Assembly (NCBI GenBank): GCA_002771315.1
Contig: PCSF01000007.1
Span: 1-5,551, forward strand
Origin: Desulfobacterales bacterium CG23_combo_of_CG06-09_8_20_14_all_52_9
GTDB lineage: Bacteria; Desulfobacterota; Desulfobacteria; Desulfobacterales; UBA2156
Direction: 5' to 3'
DNA: 5,551 nucleotides
Shown: in pieces, positions 1 to 5,551 of the stretch
How the letters are laid out: each line of letters starts with the position of its first letter
How positions within the stretch are numbered: the first letter of the stretch is position 1
Translations under genes and position numbers: made by a program
The notes under the pieces: model-generated
Seen by the model: only the letters and a program-made list of their open reading frames with translations
Told to the model about the DNA's origin: nothing
Database searches by the model: none

Positions 1-1
1 G

Positions 2-1660
2 GAAGAGATGTACAAGGAAAGCTTCAAACGCTTTGAAGAAGGCGAAATCGTCACCGGAAGGATCATATCGGTGGATAAAGACCATGTCCTGGTCGATATC
101 GGATACAAATCCGAAGGGCAGATTCCCATCGGCGAATTCGCCGATGATGAAGGAAAGGTGACTGTCAACATCGACGATCCGGTGGAGGTCATGGTCGAAT
201 GGTGGGACGATGAAGAAGAGAGGGTCATCCTTTCCAAGGAAAAAGCCGAGAAAATTAAGGTTTGGGAAGAAATCAAGCAAGCCCACGATCAGGACGGCAC
301 CGTCACTGGAATCATTATCGGTCGTGTCAAGGGCGGATTTACTGTGGACATCGGAGTCCAGGCTTTTCTGCCGGGCTCCCAGGCGGACTTGCGACCCATA
401 CATAATTTGGACGATATGGTGGGGAAGAGCTTCTTATTTAAAGTTTTGAAATATAACCGCAAGCGGAGCAACGTGGTTTTATCGAGGAGAGTCATCCTGG
501 AAAAGGAGGCCGTTATCAAACGAGCTGCCACACTGGCTTCGATCCATGAAGGAAAGGTGATGGAAGGGATCGTTAAAAACATCACCGAATACGGCGTCTT
601 CGTGGATTTGGGGGGCGTGGACGGTCTGCTCCACATCACCGATATTTCCTGGGGGCGGGTGAAACATCCCTCCGAGCTCTTTTCCATCGGCAACAATATA
701 ACGGTCAAAGTGCTCAATCTCGATCTGGAAAGGGAACGGGTATCCCTGGGGATGAAACAGCTCACTCCGGACCCTTGGTTGAATGCGGCACAGAAATATC
801 CTATCGGATCGCGGATCTCCGGCAAGGTAGTGAGCCTGACGGACTACGGGGCATTCATCGAACTGGAAGAAGGGGTGGAAGGACTTATCCATGTGTCGGA
901 GATGTCCTGGACCCGCAAGATCCGTCATCCGTCCAAAGTGGTTTCCGTCGGGGAAAAAGTGGAAGCGGTCGTTTTGGATATCAAGCCGGATAGCCGGAGG
1001 ATCTCGTTGGGAATGAAGCAGGTGGTTCCCAATCCGTGGGATGTGATCAGCGAAAAATACCCGGTGGGCACCGTCATCGAAGGGAAGATTAAAAACATCA
1101 CCGATTTCGGTATCTTCATCGGCATCGATGAAGGGATTGACGGGTTGATCCACATCTCGGACATTTCCTGGACCAAGCGTATCAAACACCCCTCAGAACT
1201 GTACAAGAAAGGCGATACGATCCAGGCAAAAGTCCTCGATATCGAAAAGGAAAACGAGAGATTTTCTTTAGGTATCAAGCACCTTCAGACTGATCCCTGG
1301 TCCACGGTCGGAAACCGCTATCACGTCGGTAAAGAGATCACAGGAACCATAACCAACCTGACCGACTTCGGAATTTTTGTGGAACTCGAGGAAGGCGTCG
1401 AGGGACTGGTTCATGTATCGGAGATCAGCAAAGAGAAGATCAAGACTCCGGTCGGAAAGTATAATGTCGGGGATGCCATCACCGCCAAGGTCATGAATAT
1501 CAACAGCGATGAGAGAAGAATCGGTCTTTCCATAAAACGTCTGGACATGGAAAGCGATCAGAACCTGCTCAAAGAATACGTCAATCAAATGGCTACGCCC
1601 ACCTCCACCTTTGGAGAGCTTCTCCGGAACAACCTCAAGGACAAGTTAAAAGGAGAATAG
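2..1660 (+). CDS. rpsA: 30S ribosomal protein S1, N-terminus cut off by the window edge
   Basis: S1 binds the 5' regions of mRNAs and helps the 30S subunit load structured or weak-Shine-Dalgarno messages. Six S1 (OB-fold) repeats are visible. Counting from the Met at position 8, they begin near residues 12, 97, 182, 267, 354 and 441. Repeats 3-6 carry the classic G-x-V/I-x-G, T-D/E-Y/F-G-x-F, G-L-x-H-x-S/T-x-x-S and R-x-S-L-G-x-K pattern and are joined by D/N-P-W linkers. Repeats 1 and 2 are the divergent, ribosome-binding type. The ATG at 8 is probably internal. The frame stays open to the left edge (codons GAA GAG at 2-7), and GGAAGAG abuts the ATG, leaving no room for it to work as a ribosome binding site. 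From the Met at 8 there are 550 residues against about 557 for the whole E. coli protein, so a short N-terminal segment is probably missing. The C-terminus (GELLRNNLKDKLKGE) and TAG stop are intact. sppA follows in the same frame. Identification is very secure. Confidence 0.97.
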   Translation, partial: EEMYKESFKRFEEGEIVTGRIISVDKDHVLVDIGYKSEGQIPIGEFADDEGKVTVNIDDPVEVMVEWWDDEEERVILSKEKAEKIKVWEEIKQAHDQDGTVTGIIIGRVKGGFTVDIGVQAFLPGSQADLRPIHNLDDMVGKSFLFKVLKYNRKRSNVVLSRRVILEKEAVIKRAATLASIHEGKVMEGIVKNITEYGVFVDLGGVDGLLHITDISWGRVKHPSELFSIGNNITVKVLNLDLERERVSLGMKQLTPDPWLNAAQKYPIGSRISGKVVSLTDYGAFIELEEGVEGLIHVSEMSWTRKIRHPSKVVSVGEKVEAVVLDIKPDSRRISLGMKQVVPNPWDVISEKYPVGTVIEGKIKNITDFGIFIGIDEGIDGLIHISDISWTKRIKHPSELYKKGDTIQAKVLDIEKENERFSLGIKHLQTDPWSTVGNRYHVGKEITGTITNLTDFGIFVELEEGVEGLVHVSEISKEKIKTPVGKYNVGDAITAKVMNINSDERRIGLSIKRLDMESDQNLLKEYVNQMATPTSTFGELLRNNLKDKLKGE

Positions 1661-1681
1661 TCGGATCCTAGATCGGCGGCC

Positions 1682-2569
1682 ATGTTTTCACGCAGGCATC
1701 CCTATCTTTTTTTCATCCTGATCTTTACCGGAATCGTTTGCGCCGTGATTCTCGGCACGTCGGTCCTCATCGCTGTTTACGGCCGGGGATCGGACTTTGA
1801 TTTCCGGGAAAAAGTGGGCGTGATTGAAATTTCAGGCGTCATTTCGGACTCCCGGGAAACCGTCGATGCCTTGAAAGAGTTTCGGGAAAACGAGACTATT
1901 AAAGCCATCGTGGTGCGCATCGACTCCCCCGGAGGCGGTGTCGGACCTTCCCAGGAAATTTTCAGGGAGATTCAGAAAACCGTTCCAAAGAAAAAAGTGG
2001 TCGCCTCTATGGGAGGCGTTGCCGCCTCAGGGGGGTACTATATCGCCGCCGGGACGGATGCCATCTTTGCCAATCCGGGGACCATTACCGGCAGCATCGG
2101 CGTTATCATGGGCTTTACCAATTTCCAGACGCTTCTGGATAAGATCGGCCTGGTACCTGTCGTCATCAAAAGCGGGGAGTACAAGGACACAGGATCCCCC
2201 GTCAGGAAGATGACGGACACCGAAAGAAAGATGCTGCAAGCCCTAGCGGAAAGTATTCATCAGCAATTCATACAAGACGTTGCGCTGGGGAGGAAACGGG
2301 AGGTTTCCCAAATTCAGGCCCTTGCCGATGGAAGAATTTTCACCGGTGAAGAAGCCCAATCCCTGGGGTTGGTGGATCAATTGGGAAACCTGGAGGACGC
2401 CATCGAGTGGGCTGCGCGTCAATCAGGCATTCAGGGGAAGGTGAGCACCGTCTACGCCAGGGAAAAACGGTTTTCACTCATCAGGTACTTATTAGAATCC
2501 TCCCTCGACTCCATTGTAGATCAAGCCTTGAACACGCGGCTGCATGGCGGCTACCTGTATCTGCCGTAA
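1682..2569 (+). CDS. sppA: Signal peptide peptidase SppA, short (36 kDa) type
   Basis: This is a membrane-bound serine protease of peptidase family S49 that degrades signal peptides left in the membrane after secretory proteins are processed. The 295-residue protein starts with a positive stretch (MFSRRH) and one hydrophobic segment at about residues 8-33, acting as an uncleaved anchor. The catalytic domain lies outside the cytoplasmic membrane. The core motifs are RIDSPGGGV (79-87), GGVAASGGYY (111-120) with Ser116 as predicted nucleophile, and GEYKD (165-169) with Lys168 as predicted general base. The Ser-Lys spacing of 52 residues equals that of B. subtilis SppA (Ser147/Lys199, from memory). 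The length fits the single-domain form, not the duplicated 67 kDa E. coli form. ATG 1682 is the only usual start after the in-frame TAG at 1658 and leaves the anchor intact. No good ribosome binding site lies at normal distance; AGGAG at 1651-1655 is about 26 bases upstream. With only 21 bases after rpsA, co-transcription and possibly coupled translation are likely. Confidence 0.94.
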   Translation: MFSRRHPYLFFILIFTGIVCAVILGTSVLIAVYGRGSDFDFREKVGVIEISGVISDSRETVDALKEFRENETIKAIVVRIDSPGGGVGPSQEIFREIQKTVPKKKVVASMGGVAASGGYYIAAGTDAIFANPGTITGSIGVIMGFTNFQTLLDKIGLVPVVIKSGEYKDTGSPVRKMTDTERKMLQALAESIHQQFIQDVALGRKREVSQIQALADGRIFTGEEAQSLGLVDQLGNLEDAIEWAARQSGIQGKVSTVYAREKRFSLIRYLLESSLDSIVDQALNTRLHGGYLYLP

Positions 2570-2600
2570 TCGGGTCAACAACCGATGGCCATGACAAAGC
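2570..2600. other. Convergent intergenic gap without a recognisable terminator
   Basis: Only 31 bases separate the sppA stop (TAA, 2567-2569) from the stop of the opposing YciO-type gene (2601-2603). I looked on both strands for a GC-rich stem followed by a T run. I found only weak elements: the palindrome ATGGCCAT at 2585-2592 and GTCA/TGAC arms at 2574-2577 and 2592-2595. None is followed by a T tract. Transcripts from both sides therefore probably run into each other, or end by Rho or inside the opposing gene. Confidence 0.6.
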
Positions 2601-3209
2601 TTACTCGAAGAGAGCCACATCTCCAAGCCCTTTGCGAATGACTTCCGGGACGTCACCGATCAGGGAGATGATGCTGGAAGGCTGCCCGGCAACAGGCCCT
2701 CCGTCGATGACTACGTCGATACGCGATCGGAAGAAATCATGAATCAGTGACGGATCGGTTAAGACGGTATGGTCAGGTGTCGTTGCGCTGGTGGAGATGA
2801 TGGGATTTCCCAGTTCCTTCACAAGTGCCAGGCAGATCGCATGATTCGGCACCCGGATGCCGGCGGTTTTCCTCCGGGTCAGCATGATTTCAGGGACGAG
2901 TCGGGATCCCTCCAGGATGAAGGTGTAAGGCCCCGGAAGGAGGCGCCGCATCGTCTTGTAGGCGTAATTGGAAACCTTGGCATACTGGCTGATGTCTTTC
3001 AGGTCGCTGCAAATGAAGCTGAAGGGCTGGCTCTTGGGTTTTTGCTTGATTTGATAAACCCGTTGAATCGCTTTTTTATTCAGAATGTCACAACCGATGC
3101 CGTAAACCGTATCCGTCGGATAGGCGATGACGCCTCCGTCTTTCAAGATGTCGACCACCCTTCGGATATGACGCATTTGCGGATTTTTGGGATTGATTTC
3201 GATCAGCAT
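2601..3209 (-). CDS. yciO: Sua5/YrdC/YciO family protein, YciO-type
   Basis: The 202-residue protein belongs to the family that includes TsaC/YrdC and Sua5, which make threonylcarbamoyl-AMP from threonine, bicarbonate and ATP for the t6A37 modification of tRNAs. Visible motifs are GGVIAYPTDTVYGIGC (25-40), KQKPKSQPF (55-63), LLPGPYTFIL (90-99), GIRVPNH (117-123), ISTSATTPD (138-146) and a C-terminal SSIISL...VIRKGLGDV. The start (INPKNPQMRHI) and end (G-x-G-D-V then two or three residues) resemble E. coli YciO (about 206 residues) more than the shorter TsaC. There is no Sua5 C-terminal domain. The K-x-R and S-x-N signature of true TsaC appears here as K55-x-K57 and S141-x-T143. I therefore call it YciO-type and do not claim t6A activity; the real role of YciO proteins is less settled. 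ATG at 3209 is forced by an in-frame stop (3213-3215) two codons upstream. The ribosome binding site is weak (AAAAAGAA, 3219-3226). It is divergent from guaB and convergent with sppA, so it is probably a single-gene transcript. Confidence 0.88.
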   Translation of the reverse strand: MLIEINPKNPQMRHIRRVVDILKDGGVIAYPTDTVYGIGCDILNKKAIQRVYQIKQKPKSQPFSFICSDLKDISQYAKVSNYAYKTMRRLLPGPYTFILEGSRLVPEIMLTRRKTAGIRVPNHAICLALVKELGNPIISTSATTPDHTVLTDPSLIHDFFRSRIDVVIDGGPVAGQPSSIISLIGDVPEVIRKGLGDVALFE

Positions 3210-3255
3210 GGCTTATAGATTCTTTTTACGTTCAAACGATTTGCCATATAATTTC

Positions 3256-3283
3256 ATTATGACGGGTTTAACGGACGTGTCAA
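3256..3283 (-). promoter_or_regulatory. Sigma-70-type promoter for the YciO-type gene
   Basis: Read on the minus strand, a perfect -35 box TTGACA (3283-3278) is followed by 16 bases and CATAAT (3261-3256), five of six matches to the -10 consensus. Shifting by one base gives a 17-base spacer with the poorer ATAATG. Transcription would start near 3249, giving a leader of about 40 bases before the ATG at 3209. Position, orientation and match are all right for this gene. It is a prediction by eye. Confidence 0.72.
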
Positions 3284-3300
3284 GGCTTAGAAGTTGGGCA

Positions 3301-3329
3301 TTGATAACGCCCTGCGCTTTTGTTATTCA
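3301..3329 (+). promoter_or_regulatory. Possible weak guaB promoter
   Basis: TTGATA (3301-3306) matches five of six -35 bases. It is followed by a 17-base spacer and TATTCA (3324-3329), which is preceded by TG at the extended -10 position (3321-3322). The -10 box itself is poor, lacking the conserved final T. It is the best plus-strand candidate I can find between 3210 and 3420 that leaves a reasonable leader (about 85 bases). The better-looking TATTAT at 3404-3409 lies too close to the start codon and has no -35 partner. Treat as tentative. Confidence 0.28.
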
Positions 3330-3379
3330 AATCCGACAACGCCGACGGCCTCAAAACAAATCGGTCGGATTCATCGACC
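3330..3379 (+). promoter_or_regulatory. Inverted repeats in the guaB leader (possible alternative hairpins or operator)
   Basis: AATCCGAC (3330-3337) and GTCGGATT (3364-3371) form a perfect 8-bp inverted repeat around a 26-base interval. The right arm can instead form a 5-bp hairpin with downstream sequence: GGTCG (3363-3367) and CGACC (3375-3379) around a 7-base loop. The two structures exclude each other. Neither is followed by a T run on the plus strand, so this is not a classical intrinsic terminator. It could be an RNA regulatory element, a protein-binding site or chance. I do not recognise a known riboswitch here. Confidence 0.35.
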
Positions 3380-3409
3380 CTAAAAAATGCTGTTAACCAT
3401 CCGTATTAT

Positions 3410-3413
3410 GGAG
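3410..3413 (+). promoter_or_regulatory. Ribosome binding site of guaB
   Basis: GGAG lies seven bases before ATG 3421. This supports that start over the out-of-frame ATGs at 3387 and 3408, neither of which has such a site. In the guaB frame a stop (TAA, 3394-3396) lies upstream with no other start codon between. Confidence 0.75.
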
Positions 3414-3420
3414 CAATCAA

Positions 3421-4884
3421 ATGGCGAAAATCACTTTCGATGAAGGGCTTTCTTTTGACGATGTCTTGCTCTTCCCCAACTACTCTGATGTGTTGCCTAA
3501 AGACGTCAATGTCTCCACAAGACTGACGCGGGGCATCACTCTGAACATCCCCATCGTGAGCGCGGCCATGGATACGGTGACGGAACACGCCACCGCCATC
3601 ACCATGGCACGCGAAGGGGGGATCGGTTTTATCCACCGGAACATGACCATCGAAAACCAGGTCAAGGAAGTGGACAAGGTTAAAAAATCCGAAAGCGGAA
3701 TGATCATCGACCCGATCACCGTTCGACCCGATCAGCCGGTCCATGAAGTGCTGCATTTGATGGAGCAGTACCATATTTCAGGGCTTCCGGTCATCGAAGG
3801 GGACAGGTTGGTGGGAATCGTCACCAACCGGGATCTGCGTTTTGAGACCGATCTTGGAAAACTGGTTTCGGAAGTGATGACCAAAGAAAATCTTATCTCG
3901 GTCCCGGAAGGGATCACCCTCGATGAATCGAAAAAGCTTTTGCATAAACACCGGATCGAAAAACTGCTCGTGGTGGACTTTACAGGCAGGCTCAAGGGGA
4001 TGATCACCATCAAAGATATCGAGAAGATCAAAAAATATCCGAATGCCTGCAAAGATCGGATGGGACGCCTGCGTGTGGGAGCAGCGGTGGGCGTGGGGAT
4101 GGACATGGTCGCCCGGACCGAGGCTCTCCTGAACGTCGGAGCGGATGTAATTCTCATCGACACATCTCACGGCCACACCAAAAATGTGCTGGATGCTGTG
4201 AAACGCTTGAAAGAAACCTTCAGCAACATCGAATTGATCGCCGGAAATGTGGCTACGGCAAAGGGTGCGGAGGATCTTATCGAAGCCGGTGCGACCGGAG
4301 TCAAAGTCGGAATCGGGCCTGGATCCATCTGCACCACCCGGATCGTTGCCGGGGCAGGTGTGCCCCAGGTCACCGCCATCATGAACTGTCGCGCGATTTC
4401 CGGCAAGACCGGGGTCCCCTTGATCGCCGACGGCGGGATCAAATTCTCCGGCGACATCACCAAGGCCATCGCGGCAGGAGCCCACTGTGTCATGTTGGGG
4501 GGACTCTTTGCCGGAACCGAAGAAAGTCCGGGGGAACTCATCCTTTACCAGGGCCGCAGCTACAAACTTTATCGCGGCATGGGTTCTTTGGAGGCCATGA
4601 AACAAGGGAGCAAGGATCGTTATTCCCAATGTGAAGCGGAAGGGGCCGACAAGCTTGTTCCGGAAGGTATCGTCGGAAGAGTCCCCTACCGGGGTTCCTT
4701 GTCCGGGAATATTTTCCAGCTCATCGGAGGACTCAAGGCCGGGATGGGATACCTGGGCTGCCGGACTCTCGATGAGTTGCGGGAGAAGGCTCGATTCATC
4801 CGGATCACGGCGGCGGGCTTGAAGGAAAGCCACGTGCATGAAGTGATCATCACCCAAGAGGCCCCGAACTACCGCTTAGAGTGA
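3421..4884 (+). CDS. guaB: Inosine-5'-monophosphate dehydrogenase
   Basis: This cytosolic enzyme oxidises IMP to XMP with NAD+, the committed step toward GMP. At 487 residues it is full length for bacteria (E. coli 488). The TIM barrel is split by two CBS domains at about residues 95-151 and 155-205 (MIIDPITVRPD, EVMTKENLISV), which in this family sense adenine and guanine nucleotides. Visible catalytic features are the K+ and substrate loop GIGPGSICTTR (297-307) with Cys304 forming the covalent E-XMP intermediate, IADGGIKFSGD (335-345) with Asp337 for IMP binding, YRGMGS (384-389), and the mobile flap with the general-base Arg400-Tyr401 pair in GSKDRY. KLVPEGI (411-417) is also present. NAD contacts include Asp247 in LIDTSHG. 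All key residues are present, so it should be active. The start has a good ribosome binding site (3410-3413). It ends in tandem in-frame stops, TGA then TAG (4882-4887), and dnaE starts 18 bases after the first stop, suggesting one transcript. Confidence 0.97.
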   Translation: MAKITFDEGLSFDDVLLFPNYSDVLPKDVNVSTRLTRGITLNIPIVSAAMDTVTEHATAITMAREGGIGFIHRNMTIENQVKEVDKVKKSESGMIIDPITVRPDQPVHEVLHLMEQYHISGLPVIEGDRLVGIVTNRDLRFETDLGKLVSEVMTKENLISVPEGITLDESKKLLHKHRIEKLLVVDFTGRLKGMITIKDIEKIKKYPNACKDRMGRLRVGAAVGVGMDMVARTEALLNVGADVILIDTSHGHTKNVLDAVKRLKETFSNIELIAGNVATAKGAEDLIEAGATGVKVGIGPGSICTTRIVAGAGVPQVTAIMNCRAISGKTGVPLIADGGIKFSGDITKAIAAGAHCVMLGGLFAGTEESPGELILYQGRSYKLYRGMGSLEAMKQGSKDRYSQCEAEGADKLVPEGIVGRVPYRGSLSGNIFQLIGGLKAGMGYLGCRTLDELREKARFIRITAAGLKESHVHEVIITQEAPNYRLE

Positions 4885-4902
4885 TAGAGGTTCCCGGAGA
4901 CC

Positions 4903-5551
4903 ATGAGCGATTCGCATCCCGATTTTATTCATCTTCACGTGCACACCCAGTACAGCCTCCTCGACGGAGCCATACGCATCGACAGGCTTTTAAAGCGTTG
5001 CCTGGACTTCGGCATGCATGCCGTGGCCGTCACCGATCATGGAACCATGTTTGGTGTCGTGGAGTTTTACGAAAAGGCTAAGGCCTGTGGGATCAAACCC
5101 ATCATCGGATGCGAGTGTTATGTCGCACCCCGAAGTCTTTCCGATAAAACCCCTTCAGACAGCAAGGGCTTGTCGCACTTGGTGTTGCTGGCGGAAAATG
5201 AAACCGGATATCGCAATCTGTGTCGTCTTTGCAGCATCGCCCACCTGGAAGGTTTTTACTACAAGCCCCGCATCGACAAGACGCTCCTGAAGACTTACCA
5301 TCAGGGGCTCATCGCCATGTCATCCTGCCTGCACGGGGAATTGGCCAGACTCCTCAATGACGGCCGGTCGGAAGAGGCGGCTAAAGCCGCCCGGGAATAT
5401 GTCCGGATCATGGGAGAAGGCAATTTTTTCTTAGAGATCCAGGAAAACGGCCTGGAGGAACAAAAGCGGGTCAACCAGGGCCTGGTTCAATTGAGCCGGG
5501 AACTGTCCATTCCCCTGGTGGCCACCAACGACTGCCATTATCTTAATAAGG
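4903..5551 (+). CDS. dnaE: DNA polymerase III alpha subunit, N-terminal part (runs off the right edge)
   Basis: DnaE is the replicative polymerase subunit, working with the beta clamp and clamp loader at the fork. Only 216 residues of a protein usually about 1,150-1,180 long are present. They are the PHP domain, recognised from HLHVHTQYSLLDG (10-22), VTDHGTMFG (43-51), IIGCECYV (67-74), SHLVLLAEN (91-99), MSSCLHGEL (139-147) and ATNDCHYL (207-214). The metal-ligand positions of an active PHP site all look filled: His12, His14, His46, Glu71, His92, Cys142, Asp210 and His212. This differs from E. coli, where several are replaced. ATG 4903 is the only usual start after the in-frame TAG at 4885 and lies just before the first motif. 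The ribosome binding site is poor: GGAG at 4896-4899 is only three bases from the ATG and AGAGG at 4886-4890 is 12 bases away. Close coupling to guaB may compensate. The polymerase palm, fingers and beta-binding motif lie outside the window. Confidence 0.95.
   Translation, partial: MSDSHPDFIHLHVHTQYSLLDGAIRIDRLLKRCLDFGMHAVAVTDHGTMFGVVEFYEKAKACGIKPIIGCECYVAPRSLSDKTPSDSKGLSHLVLLAENETGYRNLCRLCSIAHLEGFYYKPRIDKTLLKTYHQGLIAMSSCLHGELARLLNDGRSEEAAKAAREYVRIMGEGNFFLEIQENGLEEQKRVNQGLVQLSRELSIPLVATNDCHYLNK

Noticed and set aside
573..1104. A 16-base exact direct repeat within rpsA (573-588 and 1089-1104).
   Set aside because: It encodes the same KNIT motif at equivalent places in S1 domains 3 and 5. The ancient domain duplication explains it, not a mobile or regulatory repeat.
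2769..3218. A 149-codon plus-strand frame opposite the YciO-type gene.
   Set aside because: It is fully antisense to a gene with clear family motifs, and its translation has no recognisable domain.
3233..3243. A small palindrome, CAAA-CGA-TTTG, in the YciO-type leader, slightly like a PurR box.
   Set aside because: Arms of four bases are expected by chance. The three-base centre does not fit the even CG-centred operators of the PurR/LacI family.
3363..3379. The GGTCG/CGACC hairpin read on the minus strand, followed by a T-rich stretch, as a possible terminator.
   Set aside because: The stem is only five base pairs, the T run is interrupted, and no minus-strand gene upstream needs termination there.
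3387..3443. A short upstream frame (18 codons from ATG 3387) overlapping the guaB start.
   Set aside because: It has no ribosome binding site and no regulatory codon run, and it overlaps guaB out of frame. It is most likely chance.
3778..4857. A long open frame (about 359 codons) on the minus strand inside guaB.
   Set aside because: It is a shadow of the conserved guaB coding sequence. Its translation shows no recognisable family motifs, and guaB has all its catalytic residues in the plus frame.

Overview
This window looks like ordinary chromosomal housekeeping DNA from a Gram-negative bacterium, most likely a deltaproteobacterium in the broad sense (Desulfobacterota or a neighbour). That placement is an inference from the flavour of the proteins: a six-domain S1, a short single-pass SppA and a DnaE with an intact PHP site, all in moderately GC-rich DNA. 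No alignment was run. I see no mobile element, CRISPR array, rRNA or tRNA, and no sign of a new multi-gene system.

Layout. Positions 2-1660 (+) encode ribosomal protein S1, whose N-terminus lies upstream of the window. Twenty-one bases later comes sppA (1682-2569, +), a membrane-anchored signal peptide peptidase, probably co-transcribed with rpsA. A 31-base gap without a visible terminator separates it from a convergent gene (2601-3209, -), a YciO-type member of the Sua5/YrdC/YciO family. Its promoter is the clearest in the window: TTGACA, 16 bases, CATAAT, on the minus strand at 3283-3256. The divergent spacer 3210-3420 also holds the guaB leader, with an 8-bp inverted repeat and an alternative small hairpin. 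guaB (3421-4884, +) encodes a full IMP dehydrogenase with two CBS domains. Eighteen bases later begins dnaE (4903 to the right edge, +), the catalytic subunit of DNA polymerase III. Only its PHP domain region is present.

How the genes fit together. rpsA serves translation initiation and sppA clears cleaved signal peptides in the membrane. guaB commits IMP to guanine nucleotides and dnaE uses the resulting dGTP, so guaB-dnaE is a sensible nucleotide/replication pair. The YciO-type protein may act in RNA or nucleotide metabolism, but its exact role is uncertain. The points most worth checking are the non-TsaC active-site pattern of the YciO-type protein, the guaB leader structure, the complete PHP metal site in DnaE, and the missing terminator between the convergent genes.
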